Source: Bacteroidaceae bacterium
GTDB taxonomy: Bacteria; Bacteroidota; Bacteroidia; Bacteroidales; Bacteroidaceae
Reading direction: 5' to 3'
Length of the DNA: 46,940 nt
NCBI GenBank assembly: GCA_011959205.1
Contig: BLLV01000085.1
Span: forward strand, 1-46,940
Below, one piece after another: positions 1-7,235 of this stretch. Both the position numbers and the translations under genes were made by a program. Positions within the stretch are counted from its first letter, which is position 1; every line of letters begins with the position of its first letter. Below the pieces are notes generated by a model. The model was not told the DNA's origin. It worked only from the letters and a program-made list of their open reading frames with translations, and ran no database searches.

Positions 1-89
1 TCACTTTCGCATATTAACATAACATACCCACAGGGTTTTAGCACTGATCCCCAATTTGCGGTAAAATGCAGGTTTGATATAAAAGAAAA

Positions 90-117
90 AGCTCTGATAA
101 GTTTGATTATCAGAGCT
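90..117 (-). terminator. hairpin terminator, best oriented leftward
   Basis: A perfect 11-bp stem (AGCTCTGATAA with TTATCAGAGCT) encloses a 6-nt loop. On the minus strand it is followed by TTTTTCTTTT, a good Rho-independent tail. On the plus strand the tail is weaker (TTATG). It could end leftward transcription from this end of the element or act in both directions. Confidence 0.6.
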
Positions 118-409
118 TTATGCAATTTTGCTGTTTTAAAAAGTGATCCGAGCGGGCCTTGTGAGAGTGGTGTTATCTTGTTGATTTTCAATTTGTTGGT
201 TGATATAATTGAGAAGCAATGTACCACGGTTTGTACCACATTTTCCGCTCTATTTTGGAGGGCAAAATTGCCCTGATTTATCACTACCTGCGAGAGCATC
301 ACAAAATTAACACTTATTATCCGAATATTTGCCAAATAAACAATATTTAACTATTAAAAATTGTGGTTCTCATACTTGAACGCCTGTTTTCGGGCAAAAG
401 TTCGGTGCT
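118..409. other. non-coding left end with short direct and inverted repeats
   Basis: I see no gene here. Two direct copies of TGTACCAC lie about 12 bp apart near 220-239, and a perfect 14-bp palindrome GGGCAAAATTGCCC spans 260-273. Such short repeats are found next to tyrosine-recombinase attachment regions, where they serve as arm sites, but no integrase or tRNA is visible here to support that. Confidence 0.3.
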
Positions 410-432
410 GTGGACGGGTGTCCGGGAGCCTC

Positions 433-663
433 AAAAAAGGTGGCGAAAAAGGTGGCGCACACTGACCGAAAAAGTGGCGGAAAAGGTGTCTGTAAAAGTG
501 TCCCCAAAGGTGTCCCCATAAGTGTCCGAAAGAGTGTCCCCAAGAGTGTATGTAAGTGTGTCTGTATCAGTGGCGGTAAATGTGTCGGAACGGGTGTCTG
601 AAATGGTGGCGGCAGAAGTGGCGGATAAGGTGTCGGTCAAGGTGACGGCAAAGGTGGCGCATA
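433..663 (+). repeat. degenerate 12-bp tandem repeat, possibly a decayed coding repeat
   Basis: About nineteen consecutive 12-bp units follow the rough pattern aaRGTGKCSSNA. Read in one frame they give Val every fourth residue (K/R-V-S/A-x). A one-base shift near 470 and an in-frame TAA near 519-521 break the reading, so it does not encode an intact protein. It may be the remains of a repetitive C-terminal tail, or a non-coding array with coding-like periodicity. The open frames that cross it in either direction are low-complexity products of the repeat and are not called as genes. Confidence 0.7.
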
Positions 664-770
664 TCAGCCGAAATCCGTACTGTTTTTCCCACTTGCTTCC
701 CAGTCTGAAAAATCCCACCGCAGGGAGAAGATTATGCCTGCCCTCCTGATTTTCTCCCTTAAAGAAAATT

Positions 771-1025
771 TCACGGAGCAGTCCTGTGTCGATACCGTCT
801 CCACAACGACCGTAATCCTCTCCAGCCGAGCAGAAGCAGCCAACAAATCATACGCCATACCAAAGACACAATCCGGCAGGCAAGACGTATAATCATTACA
901 AGCGACCATCGGATAAAGCGGAGCAATAATCCTGCGACTATCGCAACGGGCAATAGATATATCATCAATAGAAGTGCGAACATGGTGAGAGATATTATGA
1001 TGTTCAGATAGTCTGATAATGCCAT
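771..1025 (-). CDS. possible small membrane protein
   Basis: This 84-residue frame reads as a hydrophobic protein. One strong transmembrane stretch lies at about residues 8-36, a second hydrophobic, Trp-rich stretch at about 44-70, and the C-terminus is Arg-rich (WRRYRHRTAP). I do not recognise a family. No clear ribosome-binding site or TAnnTTTG promoter precedes the ATG, which is common in Bacteroidota but leaves the call weak. It lies alone between the 12-bp repeat and the oriT region and would be transcribed away from the mobilization genes. It could be a chance frame. Confidence 0.35.
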   Translation of the reverse strand: MALSDYLNIIISLTMFALLLMIYLLPVAIVAGLLLRFIRWSLVMIIRLACRIVSLVWRMICWLLLLGWRGLRSLWRRYRHRTAP

Positions 1026-1322
1026 TTCAACATCATCAAACTATCGCCCGAAGTAATGCTCCGAGTATGTAAATATACTAAATTTCAATGACTTATGCAA
1101 ATTTTCAAGCCATTATTTTAGTACATATTCATCTGATTTTCACATCATTTCATGCTCTGATACAAGCCATATCACTGTATATGATAATGTGATTGTCGTG
1201 ACAGCAACAGCAGTCACTATCCGATAACGACAGTATGTGATAATAAGAGTGTATGATACATAGGGCAAATCATTATTCTTTGATTGAGTACCGATGTTCC
1301 AAGTTGTCAGATAAAAAGATTA
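1026..1322. other. AT-rich intergenic DNA
   Basis: No open frame of note is present. The stretch is AT-rich and ends at the conserved box at 1323. I see no convincing RNA structure or repeat in it. Confidence 0.4.
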
Positions 1323-1365
1323 TGTTCGGAATTTGTGCGCGGTCAACCGAAGTGAGCTAACTTCG
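1323..1365 (+). promoter_or_regulatory. site A: element-wide promoter motif ahead of oriT/mob genes
   Basis: TGTTCGGAATTT(G) at 1323-1335 is followed after exactly 22 bp by TAACTTCG (1358-1365), one base off the Bacteroidota -7 consensus TAnnTTTG. The same box and spacing recur at 4959, at 28740 and, on the minus strand, at 28847. If active, it would start a transcript near 1371 that runs through the oriT region into the relaxosome gene at 1543. It is the least perfect of the four sites. Confidence 0.55.
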
Positions 1366-1402
1366 CCGCGCGAAGCGAGGTCGGGAGTGCATCAGGGCAC
1401 TC
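1361..1402. repeat. two small hairpins upstream of oriT
   Basis: CTTCGC-CGC-GCGAAG (1361-1375) and GAGTGC-ATCAGG-GCACTC (1385-1402) are perfect 6-bp stems. They lie between the site A box and the candidate oriT repeat. They may be binding sites for relaxosome proteins or leader structures of the mob transcript. Confidence 0.45.
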
Positions 1403-1425
1403 GTGCCAAAGGTGCAGAATTTGTT

Positions 1426-1500
1426 AAGCAAGTTGTACTTTTCCCCGGATAAAACGGAGTTTTACCGAAGAAAAGTAACTTGCCACCCTGTCGGGCGGAG
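1426..1500 (+). other. oriT: candidate origin of transfer (oriT)
   Basis: An imperfect inverted repeat pairs GCAAGTTgtACTTTTC (1428-1443) with GAAAAGTaACTTGC (1470-1483) around a 26-nt spacer. It is followed by CACCCTGTCGGGCGG. It lies 60-115 bp upstream of a ribbon-helix-helix relaxosome gene and the relaxase, the usual place for oriT in Bacteroidota mobilization modules. The nick site cannot be assigned from sequence alone. Confidence 0.6.
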
Positions 1501-1542
1501 AAAATCAGCTCGCAACTCGCCGATTTTTAATCACTGGAAAAT

Positions 1543-1941
1543 ATGGAAAAGAGAACCAACAGAATAGAGATTCTATTTACCGACACCGAACTTGAACGGC
1601 TCAAAGTCCGCTCAAAGGAATTCAGGAGCATAAGCTCGTATATCCGTGCCGCACTTGTGGAGTTTTCCGACAAGGACGCGAAAGACCGTATGCAAGCCGT
1701 GGAAGAGATGGCCTCGCTCTGCCGGAGATTCAAGGACGAACTTGGCTGGGCCGGCGGCAATCTCAACCAGGCAATGAAACGCGCCAACGAACTTTCCGTA
1801 GCCGGATTGTTGAGCGAGACATATTATAAAGAGGTACTGATACCTTCCATAGATGGCTTGAAGAAGACTATGGATAAAATCATAGCCGAACACTCCGATG
1901 TAGTAAGCAAGATAATACGCAGTGTACTGAAGAACGGATAA
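1543..1941 (+). CDS. relaxosome accessory protein (MobC-like, ribbon-helix-helix)
   Basis: This 132-residue basic protein opens with a probable ribbon-helix-helix DNA-binding fold. The strand is at about residues 4-13 (NRIEILFTDTELERL) and is followed by helices through the SSYIRAALVEF segment. The middle has the GGNLNQAMKRAN signature typical of MobC-like mobilization proteins. The role, known for the family, is to bind oriT and help the relaxase nick. The candidate oriT lies just upstream and the relaxase gene starts 100 bp downstream, which fits. The ATG at 1543 is the first start after the oriT region. I am confident of the family type but not of a specific symbol. Confidence 0.8.
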   Translation: MEKRTNRIEILFTDTELERLKVRSKEFRSISSYIRAALVEFSDKDAKDRMQAVEEMASLCRRFKDELGWAGGNLNQAMKRANELSVAGLLSETYYKEVLIPSIDGLKKTMDKIIAEHSDVVSKIIRSVLKNG

Positions 1942-2041
1942 TCCGAACATCTGATGCAACTATAACCGAATTATCATATAGCCCCGGTTCCTTATACTCA
2001 TATAATCCCAAACCGTGATTTTATCTTAATCATATATTCAC

Positions 2042-3601
2042 ATGATAGCGACAATACTTCCTTCAAGCACCTGCTTCCATGCAGTCGGATATAATGAACG
2101 CAAGGTAGCCAAAGGCTCGGCACATCTGCTGGAAATGAAAAATTTTGATGCGGTCGAAATGTTGGGACACCATACCCCCGACGACCTCGTCGCCTATCTT
2201 GAAAATTACTCTTCCAAAAATCCGAGAATCAAGAAAGCGCAGTTCCACATGGCGTTTTCATGCCGGGGACACGAAAAGACGGAACAGGAACTTCTGGACT
2301 TCGCCCATGAATATCTCCGGGAGATGGGATATGGAGAAGAAGGACAGCCCCTGCTGGTTTACGGACATACCGATACTGACAACACACATATACATATAAT
2401 AACATCGCGTGTGGCACCGGACGGTCGCAAGATAGACCATAACCATGAACGGGTAAGGTCGCAACGTGTGGTCGAGCGGTTGCTTGGAAACGACATTAAC
2501 GAGAAAGCACACAGGGATATGGAAGAAGCCTTGTCTTATAAATTCGCATCCATCACACAGTTCAAGGCTCTTATGAACTCGCTCGGTTATGAGTGTTACG
2601 ACAATGAGGGAGTGGTATCCATAAAACGTGGCGGTGCCGTGTGTCTTAAAATACCGCTGGAGGAAATCAGCTCACATTACCGTTCAACGACATTCGACCG
2701 CCAGCGCAGGAGACAGCTCCGCGCCATATTCGCCAAATACCGAGACCTGACCGCCAACAAGAAAGAACTCGCCGATGAACTGAAAAGGAAATTCGGTATC
2801 GAGCTTGTGTTTTTCGGAAAGAAAGATTCTCCATACGGCTATATGATAATCGACCATAACAAGAAAGCTGTCATCAACGGAGGCAAGATATATCCGATAA
2901 AGGAGCTGCTGGATTTTGCGACACCTGATGAACGGTTCGCAAGAATAGACTCACAAATCGACGCCCAGTTAGCAAATGATCCAAAAATCACCATCGGCGA
3001 GCTTAACGACATACTGAGCCGCCAGTACAAAGCCTATGTGAAACAAGGGCAGATATGGCGAGGCAGAGACAGCCGTCCTCTCCGTTCCCATATGTGGGAG
3101 GCTCTGAGACGCAACAACCGTATTCAATGGGTGGAGTCATTCGCTCCGGCAACGGAAGCGGAGCGGGACTTTCTCTGTTCGATCGGAAAGGTGACTGTGC
3201 CCCACATGGTGGAAATCAACGGGACAAGGACAACACAATACAATAATCGGCTGTCAGATCTGAGAAGCATATTTGACAGCAGCACAGGTTATATACACCG
3301 TCAGACACTCCGCAGTGCAGGATTTACAATCCGGGATATTGAGGGAGAAATGTATGCCTTTGACATGAAAGCCCGCGTCCTTATAAATCTTGAAAACGAG
3401 GGCTTCGATATAAGACGGCTCCAGTTTGTCAAGAATCCCGTCGAGGACAAAAAACAAAACGCGGCCGTCAGACGAAAGCCCGGTTCCGGAATAAGGAAGC
3501 CGCATGACGTGGAGTCAGGTCAAGGCCAGAACAGGGAATGGGAAGTAGGCTACAAAGGGGACTATGACAGGATAGATGATGAGTCCTCGATAAAACGATA
3601 G
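2042..3601 (+). CDS. relaxase / mobilization nuclease
   Basis: This 519-residue protein carries the HUH relaxase signature: His109 followed by Thr-His116-Ile-His118 binds the metal. Tyr17, within AVGYNERKV, is the likely strand-nicking residue. By family knowledge it cleaves one strand at oriT, stays covalently attached and is carried to the recipient through the coupling protein. The N-terminal third is the nuclease. The rest includes Arg- and Lys-rich segments and a polar C-terminal tail (about residues 470-519) and has no domain I recognise. It lies downstream of the relaxosome gene with a 100-bp gap. It resembles the MobA/MobB relaxases of Bacteroidales elements; the exact MOB class was not tested. 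Confidence 0.88.
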   Translation: MIATILPSSTCFHAVGYNERKVAKGSAHLLEMKNFDAVEMLGHHTPDDLVAYLENYSSKNPRIKKAQFHMAFSCRGHEKTEQELLDFAHEYLREMGYGEEGQPLLVYGHTDTDNTHIHIITSRVAPDGRKIDHNHERVRSQRVVERLLGNDINEKAHRDMEEALSYKFASITQFKALMNSLGYECYDNEGVVSIKRGGAVCLKIPLEEISSHYRSTTFDRQRRRQLRAIFAKYRDLTANKKELADELKRKFGIELVFFGKKDSPYGYMIIDHNKKAVINGGKIYPIKELLDFATPDERFARIDSQIDAQLANDPKITIGELNDILSRQYKAYVKQGQIWRGRDSRPLRSHMWEALRRNNRIQWVESFAPATEAERDFLCSIGKVTVPHMVEINGTRTTQYNNRLSDLRSIFDSSTGYIHRQTLRSAGFTIRDIEGEMYAFDMKARVLINLENEGFDIRRLQFVKNPVEDKKQNAAVRRKPGSGIRKPHDVESGQGQNREWEVGYKGDYDRIDDESSIKR

Positions 3602-3607
3602 GTAATT

Positions 3608-3626
3608 CCGTGACTTTTATCCGATG
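3608..3626 (+). repeat. left copy of a near-direct repeat flanking an AT-rich insert
   Basis: CCGTGACTTTTATCCGATG here matches CCGTGACTTCTATCCGGTG at 4859-4877 at 17 of 19 positions. The two copies bracket the AT-rich block with the small membrane protein and the hypothetical gene. They could mark an insertion or a recombination footprint. Confidence 0.45.
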
Positions 3627-3722
3627 GCCTTTTTACCGCCATTTTAATTAGAAACGTCATTTGGAGTCTGTTAATGTAATCTTTCTTGGGGTTATGTCAG
3701 GAATATGTATTAATTTTGAGCA

Positions 3723-3938
3723 GTGAAAGAAGTTTTCTACATATCGGCTTTGATAATTGCAATCATTGGGGCTATTATTATAGTCCGATGGTTTGCTCGT
3801 TTCATATCAAGACGGTTAAATCCCTGGCTTTCTACATTACTAACTCTTATTGTTACCGGTTTGCTAATTATATTTTTGATAATGTGCATTTTCACTGTCA
3901 GCATGAGCTTGGGGCCAACAAATCCAAATATCTTATAG
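3723..3938 (+). CDS. small two-helix membrane protein
   Basis: This 71-residue frame starts at GTG. It has two clear hydrophobic helices at about residues 4-24 and 37-61, separated by a basic loop (RWFARFISRRLNP), the expected pattern for an inner-membrane protein with a cytoplasmic loop. I do not recognise a family. It lies in the AT-rich insert between the relaxase and ParA genes, about 120 bp after the relaxase, so it may be cargo rather than transfer machinery. The GTG start and small size keep confidence moderate; an overlapping frame in the same region reads much less like a protein. Confidence 0.5.
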   Translation: MKEVFYISALIIAIIGAIIIVRWFARFISRRLNPWLSTLLTLIVTGLLIIFLIMCIFTVSMSLGPTNPNIL

Positions 3939-4008
3939 CCGAGTTTTGTTGATATTAAACCGTAGCAGTAGAATATACATAGGTCGCTTATGTAGCAAAA
4001 TACATAAC

Positions 4009-4617
4009 CTAAACTCCTAATTTGCCGCGAGTATATGACTGCCACAAAAGCATTATATCGCTGACTTCTGCATAATTATTATGTTGAATTAATTTACATA
4101 TGTGAGTAGCTGAGGAAATTATAGGTGAATACCATTCTTTGTTATCATCGTCATTTAGCGTAATGAGAGTAGTTAAGAATGGGATAGCTTGAGCATATTC
4201 ATTTAGGACAAGATACGAATAGGCAAATAATTCAGTCCGTGCAACCGAACTACCATAAAAACGGATTTGACAATTCAATACGGCATTGACAACATCAATT
4301 ATTGAATTTAGATGAGATAGCTTATCATTATACACCCGGCAAATTTCATCTAAAGAAGTATCTATCTCGGTATATTCCCATTCTCCAATCACATCACCCA
4401 AAGAAAGATCTATATAATCAAATTTTATGTATAATGGTTGAATGAAATATCTAATAGAAAATGTATTAGATTGGAAACGATTTGGTTCTACACAAAACCC
4501 CGCTACCATCAAAAAATTATTATGATTGAGGAATTTATAAGCAATTTGTTTATGATGATGTAAAGATAGCTTATTTGCTATCTTTAATGCCACATTTGAA
4601 ATCCGAGAATTACGCAT
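4009..4617 (-). CDS. hypothetical protein in AT-rich cargo
   Basis: I chose the second ATG (MRNSRISNVALKI), giving about 202 residues; a start seven codons upstream is possible. The protein reads as a normal soluble product: an N-terminal helix-rich segment, then a strand-rich block around FSIRYFIQPLYI and IDLSLGDVIGEWEY, then a mostly helical C-terminal half. I do not recognise the family with confidence. The layout loosely resembles DUF4304-type proteins and may be distantly related in style to the gene at 36347-37000. Base composition is clearly AT-richer than the flanking mob and tra genes, a sign of separate acquisition. It faces the opposite way to its neighbours. Confidence 0.6.
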   Translation of the reverse strand: MRNSRISNVALKIANKLSLHHHKQIAYKFLNHNNFLMVAGFCVEPNRFQSNTFSIRYFIQPLYIKFDYIDLSLGDVIGEWEYTEIDTSLDEICRVYNDKLSHLNSIIDVVNAVLNCQIRFYGSSVARTELFAYSYLVLNEYAQAIPFLTTLITLNDDDNKEWYSPIISSATHICKLIQHNNYAEVSDIMLLWQSYTRGKLGV

Positions 4618-4958
4618 ATTACTTGGTCTTGAGTGCAAATATAGTAATAATTCTGGTATATATCTTCTTCCATATCAAGCAATTTTCAGTGGTTACCCTT
4701 AATAGAAAGAGGAAAGGCATCCTATGCAATCACTATTTCCTGAGAATGGGGTATGAACTCCTTGCCGACTATGCTACTATAATGTGCTTACGGCTTGCGC
4801 TTCTCGTTTGAGCTATTATCAAGAAAACATCAGTCGTCTTATAAAACTAATGGCTTTCCCGTGACTTCTATCCGGTGACAATGTGTGCGTGATAGCCACT
4901 ATATTACACGCTCAGATAGCCATTTCAACACAATATCGCATTATCCGATGATGAAAAC
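4618..4958. other. intergenic region before the transfer operon
   Basis: I see no convincing gene. A 78-codon frame at 4575-4811 overlaps the start of the minus-strand gene and reads as a shadow. The right copy of the 19-bp near-direct repeat lies at 4859-4877. The region ends at the conserved promoter box at 4959. Confidence 0.4.
4859..4877 (+). repeat. right copy of the near-direct repeat
   Basis: This pairs with 3608-3626 (17 of 19 identical, same orientation), bracketing the AT-rich insert. Confidence 0.45.
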
Positions 4959-5001
4959 TGTTCGGAATTTCGGGTTTAGCAATCGGCCCATGATAATTTT
5001 G
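4959..5001 (+). promoter_or_regulatory. site B: promoter of the transfer operon
   Basis: TGTTCGGAATTTC at 4959-4971 is followed after exactly 22 bp by TAATTTTG (4994-5001), a perfect TAnnTTTG box. The expected start of transcription, near 5007, gives a leader of about 23 nt before the ParA ATG at 5030. Site C at 28740 also shares TTTAGCAATC and GATAATTTTG at identical spacing. This is the best candidate for the main tra promoter. Confidence 0.7.
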
Positions 5002-5029
5002 CTCAAAAACCAACCGACAGTTTCTATCA

Positions 5030-5728
5030 ATGGAATCAACCTGTATAATCACATTCGCCAATCAGAAAGGCGGAGTCGGCAAGACAACGCTGTGCGCCCT
5101 TTTCGCAAGCTACCTTGTGTCAAGGGGGCACAGCGTGACCGTGTTCGACACCGATCCGCAGCAGTCCATCGTCAAGAAACGCACAGCGGACACCGCCACC
5201 TATGCAGGAGTGCCGCTGCCTTATAACATATATCCTTTCAGCATGAGCAACGAGCCGGCTCTTATCGCGCTGATCGAGAACCTGCACAACTCAGCCGCCG
5301 TGGACTTCGCTCTGTTTGACTCGGCAGGCAGTCTCAACGACCAGGCGTTGCTGGCACTTTTCGCCAATACGGATTATTTGCTGACTCCGTTCCACTATGA
5401 CAATCTGACCGTACCCTCCACCGCTATATTTGTCGCCATGATAGTCGAATTGAGACGAAGCATCGGAAATGCCATGAAAACGGTACACTATGTAATACCC
5501 AATCTTGAAGAACAGGGTGTCGGCACCAAAGAGGAAAAGGAGTTATGGAAGCTCGTGAACAAGAAGCTGAGCGAACACGTGCGTATAGCACCGACCGTTT
5601 ATAAACGCCAGACACTACGCCGTTTCAGCACAATCTCCGGCATGGACGACCAGATGCTCGTAGTTTCACCGGCCTTCGACCATATTTACAATGACATATT
5701 CGGCATACCAAATACAGAAGAAGAATGA
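5030..5728 (+). CDS. ParA-family ATPase (TraA-like)
   Basis: This 232-residue protein has the deviant Walker A of ParA/MinD ATPases, KGGVGKTT at residues 13-20, a following DTDPQQS (40-46), and a Walker B-like LFDSAG with Asp97. Members of this family position DNA or large complexes by ATP-driven polymerisation or surface gradients. In CTnDOT-type elements a ParA-like gene heads the tra operon, as here. It starts 23-29 bp after the site B promoter and overlaps the next gene by four bases (ATGA), so the two are translationally coupled. Its partner may be the small downstream protein or the distant ParB-like protein at 38054; this is not shown by sequence. Confidence 0.88.
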   Translation: MESTCIITFANQKGGVGKTTLCALFASYLVSRGHSVTVFDTDPQQSIVKKRTADTATYAGVPLPYNIYPFSMSNEPALIALIENLHNSAAVDFALFDSAGSLNDQALLALFANTDYLLTPFHYDNLTVPSTAIFVAMIVELRRSIGNAMKTVHYVIPNLEEQGVGTKEEKELWKLVNKKLSEHVRIAPTVYKRQTLRRFSTISGMDDQMLVVSPAFDHIYNDIFGIPNTEEE

Positions 5729-6099
5729 ACCAGGACACCCCATACCCCAAACTGAACGACCTGCTCGGAGGACTCGGCAACCTTGTTCCCGGAGCGGAGA
5801 CCATGCCACCGGCACCGGAACAGCATACCGTTCCCGAACCTGAGCCGTCGCCCGACAATGACGATGACTGGGAGCTTTTCAGAAAGAACCTTGCCCTGTA
5901 TAATTTCAGGGAGAAAAAAGATGACCGCATGATATGCAAGCTCGACCGCGACCTTGCGGACTCCCTCGATGCCTGCGACATCGACCGCAAATGCCGCTCC
6001 GATATTGTGAACGCAATAGTCAGGACTTTTGTAAACCGGTATCTTGACAGGCTTCGGCAATTCAGGAAAAACAACAGGTCATTACTCGGCAACACATAA
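5725..6099 (+). CDS. DUF3408-like small DNA-binding protein (TraB/TraC-like)
   Basis: This 124-residue protein has a Pro- and acid-rich N-terminal half (about residues 20-50) and a C-terminal basic helical block (about residues 65-118: KLDRDLADSLDACDIDRK and further). The layout resembles the DUF3408 proteins that follow ParA in Bacteroidales ICEs and probably carry a ribbon-helix-helix-like fold. The ATG overlaps the ParA stop. It may serve as the DNA-binding partner of that ATPase; this is inference from gene order. Confidence 0.65.
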   Translation: MNQDTPYPKLNDLLGGLGNLVPGAETMPPAPEQHTVPEPEPSPDNDDDWELFRKNLALYNFREKKDDRMICKLDRDLADSLDACDIDRKCRSDIVNAIVRTFVNRYLDRLRQFRKNNRSLLGNT

Positions 6100-6112
6100 A
6101 AACTTACTGGAT

Positions 6113-6700
6113 ATGAGAACAATCAAATGGTCTTATGATATGCTCCGCACACTGCGTGAGATGTATCCGCACGACACGAATACACGGATAGCAGCAGCTA
6201 TCGGTGTGGGTACGAGGTGTGTGGTGGCGAAAGCAGCCGAACTCGGACTTGAAAAGGAACGTGACATCAGACGCAAGGAAGCTGAGAGAATCCTGATGGA
6301 GAATTACCGCACTCATTCCCAGTCCGAACTGTCACGCCTGACAGGATTGAGTCTCCGCACCGTCAAACGCATGGCCGGACGTTTGGGACTGAAACGCGAT
6401 GCCGATGATGCCTCACGGTTCATTTCCTCCAGACGCAAGGAAATAATACGTCGTGAGAGACTGCGCCTGAGGATAGGACTTGCCCCGATAACCAATGTCA
6501 AGGTCACAGGCAACCGCCGACGAGCCATCTTACGCAACCGGCTCAAACAATACGGATATGTGGTCATGCGAGGCAATGACACCGTATTTTTCAGTCCTGA
6601 CATGGCACGCTGTTCAAGACACGAGGACAGAGGCGCATCCCTCGGCCTTACTTTTCTCCCCTTGCCGCAACAACAATCATTCACAACAAAAATAATCTGA
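6113..6700 (+). CDS. helix-turn-helix DNA-binding protein
   Basis: I start the gene at ATG 6113 (MRTIKWSYDMLRTLREMYP), giving 195 residues; a longer frame from 6044 would overlap the previous gene by 56 bases. Two homeodomain-like helix-turn-helix repeats are visible: residues about 5-50 (EMYPHDTNTRIAAAIGVGTR) and about 60-100 (YRTHSQSELSRLTGLSLRTV). The remainder is very Arg-rich, fitting nucleic-acid binding. It is in the tra operon, 13 bp after the previous stop. It is one candidate for the regulator of the shared promoter boxes, but nothing here proves that. Confidence 0.65.
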   Translation: MRTIKWSYDMLRTLREMYPHDTNTRIAAAIGVGTRCVVAKAAELGLEKERDIRRKEAERILMENYRTHSQSELSRLTGLSLRTVKRMAGRLGLKRDADDASRFISSRRKEIIRRERLRLRIGLAPITNVKVTGNRRRAILRNRLKQYGYVVMRGNDTVFFSPDMARCSRHEDRGASLGLTFLPLPQQQSFTTKII

Positions 6701-6705
6701 TAATC

Positions 6706-7071
6706 ATGTTCGGAACTATTTTTACCTGCCTGACAGCCGTACTCATATTATATTATGCAGTCCTTGTCTGTATGGATCTTTTCATAAAGCCTACGGGAGC
6801 CGCCGATGAATCCGGCACACCCGATGAAGCTGAGATCGACATATCCGATGAAGCAAACTCATTCAAGGCAATCGAAATCAAGCGCGGTCAACAGAGTGCC
6901 AAGAAGCCGGTCAAGGCTCCGGCCGAGAAACCGACCCTCTCCAAGCCGCTGATGACAAATTATCTTCCGGTTGAACAGCTTGCAAGAAAAGCCCGCAACA
7001 TAACCAGTTCTGAAGATGCCTCCCTCGCCGGCCTCGGAGAAATCATCATCAAATGTGAATCCGCTGCTTGA
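6706..7071 (+). CDS. TraD-like membrane-anchored conjugation protein
   Basis: This 121-residue protein has one N-terminal transmembrane helix (about residues 5-27), an acidic and then Lys/Pro-rich linker (about residues 33-80), and a short C-terminal segment (LPVEQLARKARNI). It lies between the HTH gene and traE, the place where CTnDOT-type elements carry small poorly conserved Tra proteins. I do not recognise a catalytic motif. A 164-bp gap with 19-bp repeats follows it. Confidence 0.6.
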   Translation: MFGTIFTCLTAVLILYYAVLVCMDLFIKPTGAADESGTPDEAEIDISDEANSFKAIEIKRGQQSAKKPVKAPAEKPTLSKPLMTNYLPVEQLARKARNITSSEDASLAGLGEIIIKCESAA

Positions 7072-7148
7072 CATCAACTGACTTGCCGCTAACCATATTC
7101 GTATAACCCGATACCTCTCTCTCCAACCGATGCCTTTATTGAACTAAG

Positions 7149-7205
7149 TTGTCTTTACTGCCCGACACTGCCTTTAACGCCCTGCATTGCCTTTAACGCC
7201 CGATA
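7149..7205 (+). repeat. three 19-bp tandem repeats upstream of traE
   Basis: Three head-to-tail units start at 7149, 7168 and 7187 with core YTGYCTTTAMYGCCCKR. Units two and three share TGCCTTTAACGCCC exactly. They fill the only sizeable gap in the operon between the regulatory genes and the mating-pore genes. The 19-bp period is close to two helical turns, which suits a repeated protein-binding site. Confidence 0.65.
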
Positions 7206-7235
7206 ACCTTTTCAAGAACTTATCAATCAGCGTAT

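Noticed and set aside
120-170. GTGATCCGAGCGGG resembles the 3' end of a tRNA gene read backwards, as at many ICE attachment sites.
   Set aside because: The following bases do not give a T-arm or acceptor stem, and no other tRNA part is visible.
433-663. CRISPR-like array.
   Set aside because: The units are only 12 bp, contiguous and degenerate, with no spacers and no cas genes.
431-749. Open frames of 63-95 codons crossing the 12-bp repeat on both strands.
   Set aside because: They consist of low-complexity repeat translation and exist in several frames at once because of the 12-bp period.
1943-1955. TGTTCGGATTATC on the minus strand as a fifth copy of the shared promoter box.
   Set aside because: It differs in the ATTT part, the sequence 22 bp on (TATCTTGC) is a poor -7 box, and there is no leftward gene to serve.
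4575-4811. A 78-codon plus-strand frame with a hydrophobic stretch.
   Set aside because: It overlaps the start of the better-supported minus-strand gene, has no promoter or neighbour context, and ends without relation to any gene.
6705-6716. TGTTCGGAACTA at the start of the TraD-like gene as another copy of the shared box.
   Set aside because: It is coding sequence with two mismatches, and no TAnnTTTG box follows at the right distance.
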